Numbered from the stretch's first letter, positions 24,587 through 33,353 are shown. The stretch is DNA of 33,378 nt from Gallionellales bacterium RIFCSPLOWO2_02_FULL_57_47 (GCA_001801175.1 MGWZ01000097.1:46338-79715); one strand, 5' to 3'. The notes: generated by a model from the sequence alone, not told the origin. Program-made: numbers and translations.

Positions 24587-25654
24587 ATGAAAGACAAGCA
24601 CTACACAATTCTTGCCATAGGCTTCGCCAAGTGGCGCGGTTGTGATCCTCGCGCATTAGCTCAGTCATTTCGTAGTTTAGGGCATGCCTTGATTGAAATT
24701 GACGCCGAAGATTATGTGCCTTGGCGCTGGAATGGCTTTATTTCACGCGTATTTCGCCGCCTCTTTTTAAGAGCATTGGTAGATGATTACAATCGGGATG
24801 TATTGAAGCGGGCTATGTCTTCCGAGTTCGATTTTGTACTGGTCTTCAAGGGGATGTATCTGAAGCCGGAAACATTGCGGGTTTTGCGCGCATTAGGCAA
24901 GCCGGTTTATAACTTTTATCCGGATGTCAGCTTTGAAGATCACGGCTCTTATATACCTCCCGCCCTCCGTTATTATGATTGTGTCTTCACTACCAAATCT
25001 TTTCATGGTGCAAAGGAAATTGCAGATTTCCATATTAATGAGTTGCTGCAAATTCGGCATGGGTTCGATCCGGAAGTGCACCGGCCTGTTCAATTGTCCC
25101 CGCCACAAATTGCGCGCTACGGGTGTGACGTGAGTTTTGTTGGGTGCTGGTCACCAGAAAAAGAACGGCTTATTTCCTGCATATTGAACCACCGCAGGAA
25201 TCTCAAGGTTCTGGTGTACGGCATAGGCTGGAAATATGCGTCTACAGAGTTCAAGAAACTGTTGGGGGAAAATCTACGTCCAGGTGTTTTTGGTGATGAG
25301 TTGGCCATTGCATATTGCGCATCCAAAGTTAACCTCGGATTGTTGAGTAGTGCTGCCGGTGATGCATCTATGTCTGACCAGACTACGGTGCGCACATTTC
25401 AGATCCCCGCTTCTCAATCATTCATGTTGCACGAGAATACCGAGGAAGTCAGATCCTATTTTCAGCCGGAAAAGGAAATTATGCTGTTTAACGGCGGGGC
25501 CGACTTGTTGCTGAAATTGGATACAGTCTTAAGTGATGATGCTCTTAGGGAAACCATAAAGGCAAACGGCTATCGTCGTTGTATGAAAGAGCCTTATGAT
25601 TATTCCAGTGTGGCTGAAACGATCGTGAAAAAGTTTGAAACTGGATCTGCCTGA
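24587..25654 (+). CDS. CgeB-like glycosyltransferase
   Basis: A 355-aa protein similar to CgeB/Glyco_trans_1_2-type spore and surface glycosyltransferases. The N-terminal half has a DUF3880-like pattern: an early glycine strand, then VFKGMYLKPETL and NFYPDVSFEDHG. The C-terminal half includes VSFVGCWSPEKERL, IAYCASKVNLGLL and RTFQIPASQSFMLHE, the hallmark of this group. It lacks the classical GT4 E-x7-E pair. ATG 24587 is preferred over TTG 24551, which overlaps the previous stop. Donor unknown. Confidence 0.8.
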   Translation: MKDKHYTILAIGFAKWRGCDPRALAQSFRSLGHALIEIDAEDYVPWRWNGFISRVFRRLFLRALVDDYNRDVLKRAMSSEFDFVLVFKGMYLKPETLRVLRALGKPVYNFYPDVSFEDHGSYIPPALRYYDCVFTTKSFHGAKEIADFHINELLQIRHGFDPEVHRPVQLSPPQIARYGCDVSFVGCWSPEKERLISCILNHRRNLKVLVYGIGWKYASTEFKKLLGENLRPGVFGDELAIAYCASKVNLGLLSSAAGDASMSDQTTVRTFQIPASQSFMLHENTEEVRSYFQPEKEIMLFNGGADLLLKLDTVLSDDALRETIKANGYRRCMKEPYDYSSVAETIVKKFETGSA

Positions 25655-25658
25655 CCTT

Positions 25659-27077
25659 ATGGGACGCTCTGCCTTAATTTCACCATTACGCTATGTAGTT
25701 ATAGGTGTCGCCGCGATACTGCTGGCTGTGTACGCCATTTTTATCCGCCAGTACGATTACATCACTTCTGATCAGGCCGCCTATGTGGCACTTATCGTCA
25801 TGCTGGGGCTATTGCCTGCGATATTTGTATTGCTTGATAAACGCGAGGCTGCCCTGATACCGCTTATGCCGCTGCATGGTGTTTTCTATGCGTTCACTTT
25901 TGGCCTACCGGCGTTTTCCAAGAACACAGATTGGCTTGCAGGCAGTGAGGACGACATCACCGACGCGCTTGTGTTGACTATTTTAGGACTGTTCTGCCTT
26001 TATCTTGGCTATTACACCTTCCGCAGGTTTTTTGGCGGATTGAAGCCGATACGCTCCCGAAATGTCCCGCTCCAACAGCAGATTAGGGTAGCCTGGATTT
26101 TATTCGGTATGTATTTGGCGTTTCAATTTTTTCCGGTTCTGAGGACGCTGCCATCTGTAGATCAGTTATCAGCTCCGCTAGGTTATCTATCTTTGGGTAT
26201 CCTAGCTTTGCTGGCGTTCGGTGACCAGTTGCCCCGCAGGCACTTGGTACTGTTTAAAGTTTCCGTGGTGTTCACGCTACTTGTTACGACACTTTCTGGC
26301 TCGCTGGCGCCAACGGTTCTTTTCCTCACATTTTTTGGCATCCTATATTGGAATAAGAAGCGGTGCATCCCATGGCATTTCATTTTTATTAGCGCGCTCG
26401 TTGCTATTCTTCTGAACCCCGTTAAACAAAATTATCGTGATGTTGCTTGGTACTCGGAACAATCATCTCTCTCGTATTACGATAAGGCGATTGTGCTGGG
26501 TAGTGTGGTACAGGAATATTATTCCGGCGCTAGTGTTTTCGCCACAATCAGTGAAGATACTAGCACTGTCAACCGACTTGCCCATATTGCCACCTTGGGT
26601 TATGTCGTCAAGATGACGCCAGCATCCGTCCCGTACTGGTCGGGTGATTCATACCGTACACTCGGGACCAGTTTTATCCCCCGTGCTCTCTGGCCGAACA
26701 AGCCTCAAGCTACCATCGGTCAGGATTTTGGACACCGCTATGCGCTTATAGGCCCGAATGATGAGTGGACATCGATCAATCTACCCTGGCTGGTTGAGTT
26801 TTATGCCAATTTCGGCGCATTAGGTGTGTTGGTGGGTATGTTCTTTGTGGGCGTGTTTTTCCGCTTTCTGGTGCAAAAGCTAAGAGTGCCAGCTAGTGCC
26901 CCAATGGAGCATGTACTTGCGGTGACTGTTATGTTCGGCCTTTTTTATGCCGAATCAAATTTTGCGCTGATGGTTGGCGGTATCTTGTCTACATTTATTG
27001 CGTTCATTGTGCTACTGCGCCTATTGACACGCGGGCGTGCCGTTGCCTCATCAACTCATGTGCGGCGCATACCCTGA
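25659..27077 (+). CDS. wzy: Wzy-like oligosaccharide repeat-unit polymerase
   Basis: A polytopic inner-membrane protein of 472 aa, with about ten hydrophobic segments and a long hydrophilic loop (about 255-375) before the last three helices. The loop has FIPRALWPNKPQATIGQDFG, a pattern I associate with O-antigen/EPS polymerases of the Wzy/EpsK type. Such proteins join lipid-linked repeat units on the periplasmic face. Sequence alone cannot fully exclude a WaaL-type ligase, but the gene sits in a Wza/Wzc locus, which favours polymerase. ATG 25659 begins 4 nt after the previous stop; TTG 25635 would overlap it. Confidence 0.78.
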   Translation: MGRSALISPLRYVVIGVAAILLAVYAIFIRQYDYITSDQAAYVALIVMLGLLPAIFVLLDKREAALIPLMPLHGVFYAFTFGLPAFSKNTDWLAGSEDDITDALVLTILGLFCLYLGYYTFRRFFGGLKPIRSRNVPLQQQIRVAWILFGMYLAFQFFPVLRTLPSVDQLSAPLGYLSLGILALLAFGDQLPRRHLVLFKVSVVFTLLVTTLSGSLAPTVLFLTFFGILYWNKKRCIPWHFIFISALVAILLNPVKQNYRDVAWYSEQSSLSYYDKAIVLGSVVQEYYSGASVFATISEDTSTVNRLAHIATLGYVVKMTPASVPYWSGDSYRTLGTSFIPRALWPNKPQATIGQDFGHRYALIGPNDEWTSINLPWLVEFYANFGALGVLVGMFFVGVFFRFLVQKLRVPASAPMEHVLAVTVMFGLFYAESNFALMVGGILSTFIAFIVLLRLLTRGRAVASSTHVRRIP

Positions 27078-27106
27078 GTGTCTTTAATTGGAAGCGCGCG
27101 TCTGAA

Positions 27107-28270
27107 ATGAAGGTTCTCCATGTTGTTCCTTATACCAGCTCATTATATGGGGGACCGCCAGTTGTTGTCGCCCAGATGGCGGATACTTTGGCAGGCTTGG
27201 GTGTCGATGTCGATGTAGTAACCACAACAGCGCATGGCAGAGTTGAATTGGATGTGCCCACTGGTCAGCCAATCATTAAGAATGGCGTTAGATATTTCTA
27301 CTTTACTCGCCAAGGCCCAAAATTCTGGATGTTTTCTTGGCCCTTGCGGTGCTGGCTGTATCGACATGTTCGTGATTATGATCTCGTCCATGTGCATGGT
27401 TTGTTTGCCTACACTACTTTGCCTGCGTGTGCTGCCGCGCGCCATTTTGGTAAGCCTTATGTGATTACGCCCCATGGGATGCTTGATCCTTGGTGTCTGT
27501 CCCACAAATGGTGGAAAAAGTTGCCCTATTATTTCTTGCTGGAACGCCGCAATTTGCAGCGAGCATCGGCTGTGCATGTCACCTCGTCTTTTGAAGCGAC
27601 CGGTATGGATGATCTTGGATTCGACTCGAAGACGCATGTGATTCCCTTATACGTGGAGATGCCTCATCGGCAAGAGCGCAATTGCCATGATGAGCAACCC
27701 TTGTCGTTGTTGTTTCTTTCACGCTTGTTACCGATTAAGGGCTTGCCAGTACTATTGCATGCACTGGCATTGTTGCGTGAACGCTCCGGCATTGCGGTTG
27801 TGCTAAAAATTGCCGGTCAGGGAAGCGATGAATATGTATCCAAGCTTCAGGCAATGGTTCAAAAATTCAAGATATCCAATAGCGTAAAGTTTGTCGGCTT
27901 TCTACAGGGGGAAGCCAAGTCGCAAGCTTTAGCCGAAGCTGATGTCTTTGTCCTCCCTTCCTATCATGAAAATTTTAGCCTCGCGACAGCTGAAGCGATG
28001 GCTGCCGGCTTGCCGGTTATTGTGAGCGATCAGGTTGGAATTGCGCGTGAAATCAGCGATGCTAATGCCGGCATTGTGGTGCCAAAAGATTCACCGGCAG
28101 CCTTGGCTGACGCCATTGAAAAGTTTGGCAGCGCCAAGTATAGGCAGCTTACGGGTGAGAATGGCCTTAGGTTGGTTGAACAAAAGTTTTCAAAGGAGAT
28201 GACTGGGGAAACCTTGCTCAAGGTATATGAAAATATGATTAACCAGACCTCTGGTTGCGGAACACCTTAA
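27107..28270 (+). CDS. GT4 glycosyltransferase
   Basis: A 387-aa GT-B enzyme. The N-terminal domain has MKVLHVVPYTSSLYGGPP (1-18), VHVHGLFAY and ITPHGMLDPW. The C-terminal domain has LLFLSRLLPIKG and the E-x7-E pair in YHENFSLATAEAMAAGLP. All typical GT4 landmarks are kept and the length is normal. ATG 27107 follows GGAAG (27090-27094). Its end overlaps a longer reading of the carbamoyltransferase frame, but the preferred ATG of that gene is 11 nt beyond. Confidence 0.92.
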   Translation: MKVLHVVPYTSSLYGGPPVVVAQMADTLAGLGVDVDVVTTTAHGRVELDVPTGQPIIKNGVRYFYFTRQGPKFWMFSWPLRCWLYRHVRDYDLVHVHGLFAYTTLPACAAARHFGKPYVITPHGMLDPWCLSHKWWKKLPYYFLLERRNLQRASAVHVTSSFEATGMDDLGFDSKTHVIPLYVEMPHRQERNCHDEQPLSLLFLSRLLPIKGLPVLLHALALLRERSGIAVVLKIAGQGSDEYVSKLQAMVQKFKISNSVKFVGFLQGEAKSQALAEADVFVLPSYHENFSLATAEAMAAGLPVIVSDQVGIAREISDANAGIVVPKDSPAALADAIEKFGSAKYRQLTGENGLRLVEQKFSKEMTGETLLKVYENMINQTSGCGTP

Positions 28271-28281
28271 GAAAGTCTTTT

Positions 28282-30027
28282 ATGGTTATTCTCGGCCTTA
28301 ACGCCTATCACGGCGATTCATCCGCCTGTCTTGTCATCGACGGCAAACTGGTTGCCGCCGCCGAAGAGGAGCGCTTTCGCCGCATAAAGCACTGGGCGGG
28401 GTTTCCGTCAGAGGCAATCCGTTATTGTCTGGCCGAGGCGAGCGTCGGCTTGGCCGATGTGGCGCATGTGGCGATTAATCAGGATGCCGGGGCTAATCTG
28501 TGGAAGAAGATCGGCTTTACCCTGGCGAAGCGGCCTGACCTGGGCATGGTGATGGACCGTATCAAGAACAAAAAAGAGCGTGCCAACGTGGGGGAAGAAT
28601 TGGTTCGTGCGTTTCCGGATGAACGTTTTGCCGGGGAGTTGCATGAAGTGGAGCATCACTTGGCCCATCTTGCTTCAGCTTTTCTGGTTTCACCTTTTGA
28701 TGATGCTGTGGTGGTCTCGGTGGATGGCTTTGGCGACTTTGCCAGTGCGGCTTGGGGTGTGGGAAGCGGTTCCGTGATTCGCGTGGAGGATAAGGTCTAT
28801 TTCCCCCACTCGCTGGGCATCTTCTATCAGGCGCTGACCCAGTGGCTGGGATTTCCCCATTATGGTGACGAGTACAAGGTGATGGGGTTGGCACCTTACG
28901 GCGCGCCGAAGTTCTTGGCTGAGATGCGCCGCATTGTGCAGTTGCAGGACGACGGCTCGTTCCGCCTCAATCTGGATTACTTCCGGCACCACAAGGAGAA
29001 GATCGATTATGAGTGGGGGAACGGGGAGCCACGCGTCGGTGAATTATTTGCCGATAACTTGTGCAAATTGCTTGGACCAGCCCGAAGTATGGGGGGTGAG
29101 CTAACGCAATATCATAAGGATATTGCCCGTTCAGTTCAGGCGATGTATGAGGAGGCATTTTTCCACCTCCTTAATACGTTGCATAAGAGGCATGGGTTGG
29201 AGAACCTGGCGCTGGCTGGCGGCTGTGCGATGAACTCGGTGGCGAACGGGAAAATCTACCGCAATACTCCCTTCAAGAAGATTTATATCCAGTCCGCCGC
29301 CGGTGACGCGGGCGGGGCGATCGGTGCGGCATTCGCGGTTTGGCACAAGCTGGGCGGCAAGCGCGGCTTTGTGATGGATCATGCCTACTGGGGGCCAAAG
29401 TTTGATAACGACGTGATACGTGATCTGCTGGATGCCAATGATGAGAAGCTGGTTGCGCAGGGTTGCCAGCGGGAATTTATCGATGATGAAAACACCTTGT
29501 GCGCCCGAACGGCTAAAGCCATTTCCGAAGGCAAGGTAATAGGCTGGTTTCAGGGCCGCATGGAGTGGGGTCCACGCGCTTTGGGCAACCGCTCGATTCT
29601 GGGCGACCCGCGCCGGGCGGACATGAAGGATATTCTCAACCTGAAGATCAAGCGGCGGGAGTCTTTTCGCCCCTTTGCGCCGTCAATCCTGCGCGAGTCG
29701 GTGACTGAATGGTTTGAGACGGATGATGATGTGCCCTTCATGATGCAGGTCTACCAGATTCGTGAAGGTAGACGGCCCTTGATACCTGCCGTGACTCACG
29801 TGGACGGTTCGGGGCGTCTGCAAACCGTCAGCCGCGACACCAATCCGCGCTACTACCGGTTGATCGAGGCTTTCGATGAATTGACCGGCGTTCCTGTGGT
29901 GCTCAATACCTCTTTCAACGAAAACGAACCGGTGGTGTGCCGGCCGGAAGAGGCGCTGGACTGCTTTTTGCGCACCAGGATGGATGTGCTGGTTCTGGGT
30001 GACTGGTTCATTCAGCGCGCGGCATGA
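28282..30027 (+). CDS. NodU/CmcH-family carbamoyltransferase
   Basis: A 581-aa protein of the NodU/TobZ family, which makes carbamoyl-adenylate from carbamoyl phosphate and ATP and moves the carbamoyl group to a hydroxyl. The N-terminal Kae1-like domain has ILGLNAYHGDSSACL (3-17), the metal-binding HHLAHLASAF (125-134) and VVSVDGFGD (144-152). The C-terminal domain has GRMEWGPRALGNRSI (425-439) and LNTSFNENEPVV near the end. Both domains are complete. ATG 28282 is preferred over TTG 28255, which overlaps the previous gene. Here it probably carbamoylates a sugar of the polymer (inference). The stop overlaps the next ATG by 4 nt. GC content is higher than in the genes before 25.6 kb. Confidence 0.93.
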   Translation: MVILGLNAYHGDSSACLVIDGKLVAAAEEERFRRIKHWAGFPSEAIRYCLAEASVGLADVAHVAINQDAGANLWKKIGFTLAKRPDLGMVMDRIKNKKERANVGEELVRAFPDERFAGELHEVEHHLAHLASAFLVSPFDDAVVVSVDGFGDFASAAWGVGSGSVIRVEDKVYFPHSLGIFYQALTQWLGFPHYGDEYKVMGLAPYGAPKFLAEMRRIVQLQDDGSFRLNLDYFRHHKEKIDYEWGNGEPRVGELFADNLCKLLGPARSMGGELTQYHKDIARSVQAMYEEAFFHLLNTLHKRHGLENLALAGGCAMNSVANGKIYRNTPFKKIYIQSAAGDAGGAIGAAFAVWHKLGGKRGFVMDHAYWGPKFDNDVIRDLLDANDEKLVAQGCQREFIDDENTLCARTAKAISEGKVIGWFQGRMEWGPRALGNRSILGDPRRADMKDILNLKIKRRESFRPFAPSILRESVTEWFETDDDVPFMMQVYQIREGRRPLIPAVTHVDGSGRLQTVSRDTNPRYYRLIEAFDELTGVPVVLNTSFNENEPVVCRPEEALDCFLRTRMDVLVLGDWFIQRAA

Positions 30028-30794
30028 TGGTTACTCCCTTGAAGATATCGGTTATTACGGCGGTCTTCAATCGACGTGACACCATTGAGGATACGTTGTG
30101 CAGTGTGGCCAGCCAGATTTATGGCGATGTGGAGCATATTGTGGTGGATGGCGGCTCGTGTGATGGCACGATGGATGTGCTGAATGCCTGCCGTGATCAG
30201 ATTGACGTGTTGCTCAGCGAGGCAGACCGGGGGATTTACGATGCCTTGAACAAGGGCATTGCCTTGGCGACGGGGGATGTGGTGGGATTCCTGCACGCGG
30301 ATGACGTGTTTGCAGACACGAGGGTGCTTTCCAGAATTGCGGATGCTTTCGCCGATGATGCGGTGGGCGCTGTTTATGGTGATCTGGTTTATGTGCAGGC
30401 TGGGGATATGGGACGGGTGGTACGCCATTGGTCAGCGGGACATTTTTCAAAGTCAAAACTGGCCTGGGGCTGGATGCCGCCGCACCCAACCTTTTACGTG
30501 CGACGTTCGTTATATGCTCGACTCGGGGGCTTCGATCTGCGCTATCGCATCGCTGCCGACTACGACACGATGCTGCGCTTTTTGGGCCGGGGAGAAGTAC
30601 AAGCTGCCTACATTCCGGAGGTGCTGGTGAAGATGCGGCTGGGTGGCGTAAGTAACCGTTCGTTGGCCAACATCCTGCAGAAGAGCCGGGAAGATTATCT
30701 GGTCTTGCGTCGCAATGGCGTTGGCGGGCTGGGTGCGCTGGTGTGGAAGAACTTGAGTAAGGTGGCGCAATTTTTTGGCGGCGCCCAAAAATAA
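30024..30794 (+). CDS. Family 2 glycosyltransferase (WcaA-like)
   Basis: A 256-aa GT-A enzyme. Motifs are ISVITAVFNRRDTI (8-21), VVDGGSCDGT (40-49), LNKGIALATGD (75-85) and the metal-binding HADD (91-94). MPPHPTFYVRRSLY and YRIAADYDTMLR are the acceptor-side signatures of the WcaA-like subgroup. Its ATG overlaps the carbamoyltransferase stop (ATGA), and two terminators follow immediately, so it is likely the last gene of the operon. Confidence 0.92.
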   Translation: MMVTPLKISVITAVFNRRDTIEDTLCSVASQIYGDVEHIVVDGGSCDGTMDVLNACRDQIDVLLSEADRGIYDALNKGIALATGDVVGFLHADDVFADTRVLSRIADAFADDAVGAVYGDLVYVQAGDMGRVVRHWSAGHFSKSKLAWGWMPPHPTFYVRRSLYARLGGFDLRYRIAADYDTMLRFLGRGEVQAAYIPEVLVKMRLGGVSNRSLANILQKSREDYLVLRRNGVGGLGALVWKNLSKVAQFFGGAQK

Positions 30795-30795
30795 T

Positions 30796-30825
30796 GCCGT
30801 GGTGAATGGCACGGCTTCATTTTTT
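30796..30825 (+). terminator. Rho-independent terminator 1
   Basis: GCCGTG (30796-30801) pairs with CACGGC (30810-30815), loop 8 nt, followed by TTCATTTTTT. It starts 2 nt after the GT2 stop and likely ends the polysaccharide operon. Confidence 0.7.
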
Positions 30826-30836
30826 CCTGCAAGCGC

Positions 30837-30862
30837 AGCCGACGTGATGTCGGTTTTTTTTT
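30837..30862 (+). terminator. Rho-independent terminator 2
   Basis: A stem AGCCGAC / GTCGGTT (one G-T pair; loop GTGAT) runs directly into nine T (30854-30862). It lies just downstream of terminator 1, forming a tandem stop, and touches the truncated glycosyltransferase remnant. Confidence 0.75.
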
Positions 30863-31300
30863 GTGGATCGCGGCAGCGATGCGCAGTGCCTGCGTGCAGA
30901 TGCGAAAGCGCGCGGGCCTGATAACGTGGTATTACATGTTGAGATCGAACCTGCTGAAATTCCCGGCTTATATGCCCAATGCCATGTCGGCATCGTCGCA
31001 TTAGACCCGCGCCACAAAACTCACAACCTGCCCGGCAAGTTTCTTTCCTGTATGCAGTCTGGCTTGCCTGTGCTGGCGAGCATCAATCCGGGGAATGATC
31101 TGGCAGAGTTGATACAAAGAGAAGGTGATGGGCGAGTCTGTACGGATCACTCGGCAGAGACGTTGCGGCGCCTGGCAATTGATCTCACGGATGAGATTGC
31201 TGCTGGGACAAATGTGTCTGCCCGTTGCCGTGCATTGTCGGCAAAGCTGTTTTCGCCAGAGGCGGCAGTGAAACAGATTGCTGCGGCATTGGGTGGCTGA
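30860..31300 (+). pseudogene. C-terminal remnant of a WbuB/WbjE-like GT4 glycosyltransferase
   Basis: About 145 codons matching only the last part of a GT4 enzyme. HKTHNLPGKFLSCMQSGLPV and LASINPGNDLAELI are very similar to the donor-binding region of WbuB-type transferases (L-FucNAc transferases in some O-antigen loci). The sequence enters the family in mid-domain (VDRGSDAQCLRADAKARG), so roughly 250 N-terminal residues are missing. The T9 of a terminator adjoins the break, and there is no proper start or ribosome site. It is probably non-functional. An open frame starts with GTG at 30863, but a truncated product would lack the acceptor domain. Confidence 0.75.
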
Positions 31301-31403
31301 ATGCGCATATGACTGAATCGCGGCACCTCGACATTCTGACTCCGCGCTTGATCCTGCTCTTCTCCCACCCGACGGGTTGCTGGTATAAGTTAAAATGTCT
31401 ATC

Positions 31404-31409
31404 TATAAT
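31404..31409 (+). promoter_or_regulatory. Possible -10 box of the toxin-antitoxin operon
   Basis: A perfect TATAAT, 30 nt before the antitoxin ATG. The hexamer 17 bp upstream (TGGTAT, 31381-31386) is a poor -35, and the better TTGCTG (31377-31382) is 21 bp away. A promoter here is plausible but not certain. Confidence 0.35.
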
Positions 31410-31438
31410 TGCATCATTCTGTACATTTGGAGTTTGCC

Positions 31439-31666
31439 ATGAAACAGGCCACATTTACCGAAGTGCGCAATCACGCTAAACAGTATTTTGACATTGTCGA
31501 ATCAGGGGAATCCGTGCGTGTGCTTCGCAATGGCAAGCCCATCGCCGACATTGTGCCTATAGTTGCCGATCTCCCGTCATGGAAGCGACGCAAGGCGCAA
31601 CCCTTGGTGCTGGATGGCGTGTCGGTCAGTCGCATGATTCTCGAAGAGCGTGAAGCTGGTTTTTGA
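31439..31666 (+). CDS. Phd/YefM-family antitoxin
   Basis: A 75-aa protein with the Phd/YefM N-terminal DNA-binding fold: MKQATFTEVRNHAKQYFDIV, then ESGESVRVLRNGKPIADIVP, where a two-strand beta turn is typical. The C-terminal tail (about 50-75) is charged and would wrap around and neutralise the toxin. GGAG at 31429-31432 is 6 nt upstream of ATG 31439. It lies 13 nt before the PIN-domain gene, the usual antitoxin-first order. Such proteins commonly repress their own promoter. Confidence 0.9.
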   Translation: MKQATFTEVRNHAKQYFDIVESGESVRVLRNGKPIADIVPIVADLPSWKRRKAQPLVLDGVSVSRMILEEREAGF

Positions 31667-31679
31667 TGGGGGAAGTCTG

Positions 31680-32093
31680 ATGCGCGTTTTTTTCGATACC
31701 TCTGCGTTCGTCAAGCGTTATATCAGCGAGGCTGGAACTGACGCTGTGCTGGGATGGTGCGACCAGGCGACGGAAATCATCTTGTCCGGCATCGCGCTCC
31801 CGGAGATTATTTCGGCCTTTTGCCGGTTGCAGCGGGAAGCCAGGATCACTGACACTCAATATCGGCAACTGAAGTCTTTGTTGCTGGCTGACATTGAAGA
31901 TGCCGCCATTTGTGATTTGACGCCCGCAGTACTGGCTAAGGCAATTTCCAGTCTCGAAAAGAGTGTGCTGCGCGGCATGGATGCCATACACATCGGCAGT
32001 GCTGTTGCGCTGAAGGCCGATGTTTTCATTTCAGCCGACCAGCGCCAGCTTGATGCTGCTGCCCGCATGGGTTTGCGAGTTGAGTTTGTATGA
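31680..32093 (+). CDS. PIN-domain ribonuclease toxin (VapC-like)
   Basis: A 137-aa PIN domain protein, likely an RNase held in check by the upstream antitoxin. The acidic active-site residues are kept: D6 (FFDTSAF), E42 (LPEIISAF), D101 (RGMDAIHIGSA) and D120 (ISADQRQL). Start ATG 31680 follows GGGGGAAG (31668-31675); GTG 31650 would overlap the antitoxin and is less likely. The pair sits between a glycosyltransferase remnant and the wecA-like gene and is not part of sugar synthesis. Confidence 0.9.
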   Translation: MRVFFDTSAFVKRYISEAGTDAVLGWCDQATEIILSGIALPEIISAFCRLQREARITDTQYRQLKSLLLADIEDAAICDLTPAVLAKAISSLEKSVLRGMDAIHIGSAVALKADVFISADQRQLDAAARMGLRVEFV

Positions 32094-32287
32094 AATATTT
32101 GGCGACAATCGCAAAGCGCGGGGAACATCAGGTTGAAGTTCTCGCTTAACCCAGCAAAATACGCCGGGTAAGTCATTGGTTATAGCCATTCCACTGGGTG
32201 TGGTTACATCAAGCCCAAGGCAAGCGTTGATTCGACCGGCGTTTTCCAGGATTTTTGGTAGTTGTGTTCATTCTCGGGATTGGAAAG

Positions 32288-33286
32288 ATGCAGGAGTTTT
32301 TTGTTTCGTTGGCCGGTTGTGTGGTGCTGATTTTGTTGTTGCGTGTGGTGGCGAATTATTTTGGTCTTGTCGATAATCCCGGTGGGCGCAAACAGCACGC
32401 TCAGCCGACCCCTACGGTGGGCGGCCTGGCGATGTCTCTGGCGGTGTTGCTGGCGTTGCTTTGGAATGGTGGCTTATCGGGCAATGTTGCTGTGCTGATG
32501 GGTTGCGCCGTCGGACTGGTGATTCTGGGTATCTTCGATGACAAGATCGGCCTGTCGGTCTCGTTGCGCATGATGATCCAGGTGTTTCTGGTGCTGGTGG
32601 TTATCATCGGTGCAGGGGGTACGATCACCCATCTGGGCGCCTTGTTTGGCAGCGACATTCAACTGGGGATATTTGCCGTTCCGTTCAGCGTGATTGCGTT
32701 TGTCGGCGGGATCAATGCGATGAACATGATCGACGGGGCGGACGGCATGGCGGGCAAGATGGCATTGATTACCATGCTGGGTGTGGCGGCGATTTTCTAT
32801 GTCACGGGTGCTTTTGAGTTGCTGCCGCTGACCTGGGCGATGCTCGGAGCTTTGATCGGTTTCCTGTTGTTCAATACGCGTCTTCTTGTCAGGCGCGCAT
32901 GGGTGTTCATGGGCGACGCGGGGAGTATGTGGCTGGGGTTCGTGCTGGGCTGGTTCATGGCACAGGTAGCGGGGAATGTGGTGGCGGCAGAGCCGGCAGT
33001 GGTGTTGTGGCTGTTTGGCGTTCCGCTACTGGATACGCTGACCGTGATGATACGGCGCAAGCGGCGCAAAACTTCGGTCTTTGATGCGGATCGCACGCAC
33101 ATTCATCATGTGCTGGTTGATACCGGACTGACAATTAATTACTCGGTGTTGTTGCTGAGCGGAATTCAGATGATCATGGTCGGCATTGGTGTGTTGTTTT
33201 ATTTTACCCACGCGCCTGCTTCCTTGGTGTTCTGGAGCTTTGTCTTGGTGTTCGCGGCTTACTATTATTGGTTGCGCGATTCTTAG
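32288..33286 (+). CDS. wecA: WecA-like undecaprenyl-phosphate HexNAc-1-phosphate transferase
   Basis: A 332-aa polytopic phosphoglycosyltransferase of the MraY/WecA family. It transfers a sugar 1-phosphate, usually GlcNAc-1-P, from UDP-sugar to undecaprenyl phosphate, starting glycan assembly at the inner membrane. Motifs in order: the DD pair (84-85, IFDDKIG), NMIDGADG (146-153), FMGDAGS (207-213) and the HIHH loop (271-274). About ten to eleven helices are predicted by eye. Start ATG 32288 follows GGGATTGG; TTG 32255 adds 11 residues without support. It is separated from the main operon by the TA pair, so it may be transcribed separately. The first sugar is inferred from the family. Confidence 0.92.
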   Translation: MQEFFVSLAGCVVLILLLRVVANYFGLVDNPGGRKQHAQPTPTVGGLAMSLAVLLALLWNGGLSGNVAVLMGCAVGLVILGIFDDKIGLSVSLRMMIQVFLVLVVIIGAGGTITHLGALFGSDIQLGIFAVPFSVIAFVGGINAMNMIDGADGMAGKMALITMLGVAAIFYVTGAFELLPLTWAMLGALIGFLLFNTRLLVRRAWVFMGDAGSMWLGFVLGWFMAQVAGNVVAAEPAVVLWLFGVPLLDTLTVMIRRKRRKTSVFDADRTHIHHVLVDTGLTINYSVLLLSGIQMIMVGIGVLFYFTHAPASLVFWSFVLVFAAYYYWLRDS

Positions 33287-33339
33287 ACGCCGCCATCGCG
33301 TTTAATAATCCAAATACCACTTCCAATTCAACAGAGCTT

Positions 33340-33350
33340 GTCATTGCGAG
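33340..33350. repeat. Start of a palindromic-family arm (GTCATTGCGAG)
   Basis: GTCATTGCGAG matches the right-arm start of the arrays at 4741-5200 and 6060-6392, but the following bases diverge into the short GC-rich element. Confidence 0.45.
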
Positions 33351-33353
33351 CAC

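Noticed and set aside
32090-32149. 19-codon open frame overlapping the PIN gene stop (MKYLATIAKRGEHQVEVLA)
   Set aside because: ATGA overlap with the upstream stop is suggestive, but the frame is too short to assign and no conserved context is seen; it may be the remnant of a longer gene.
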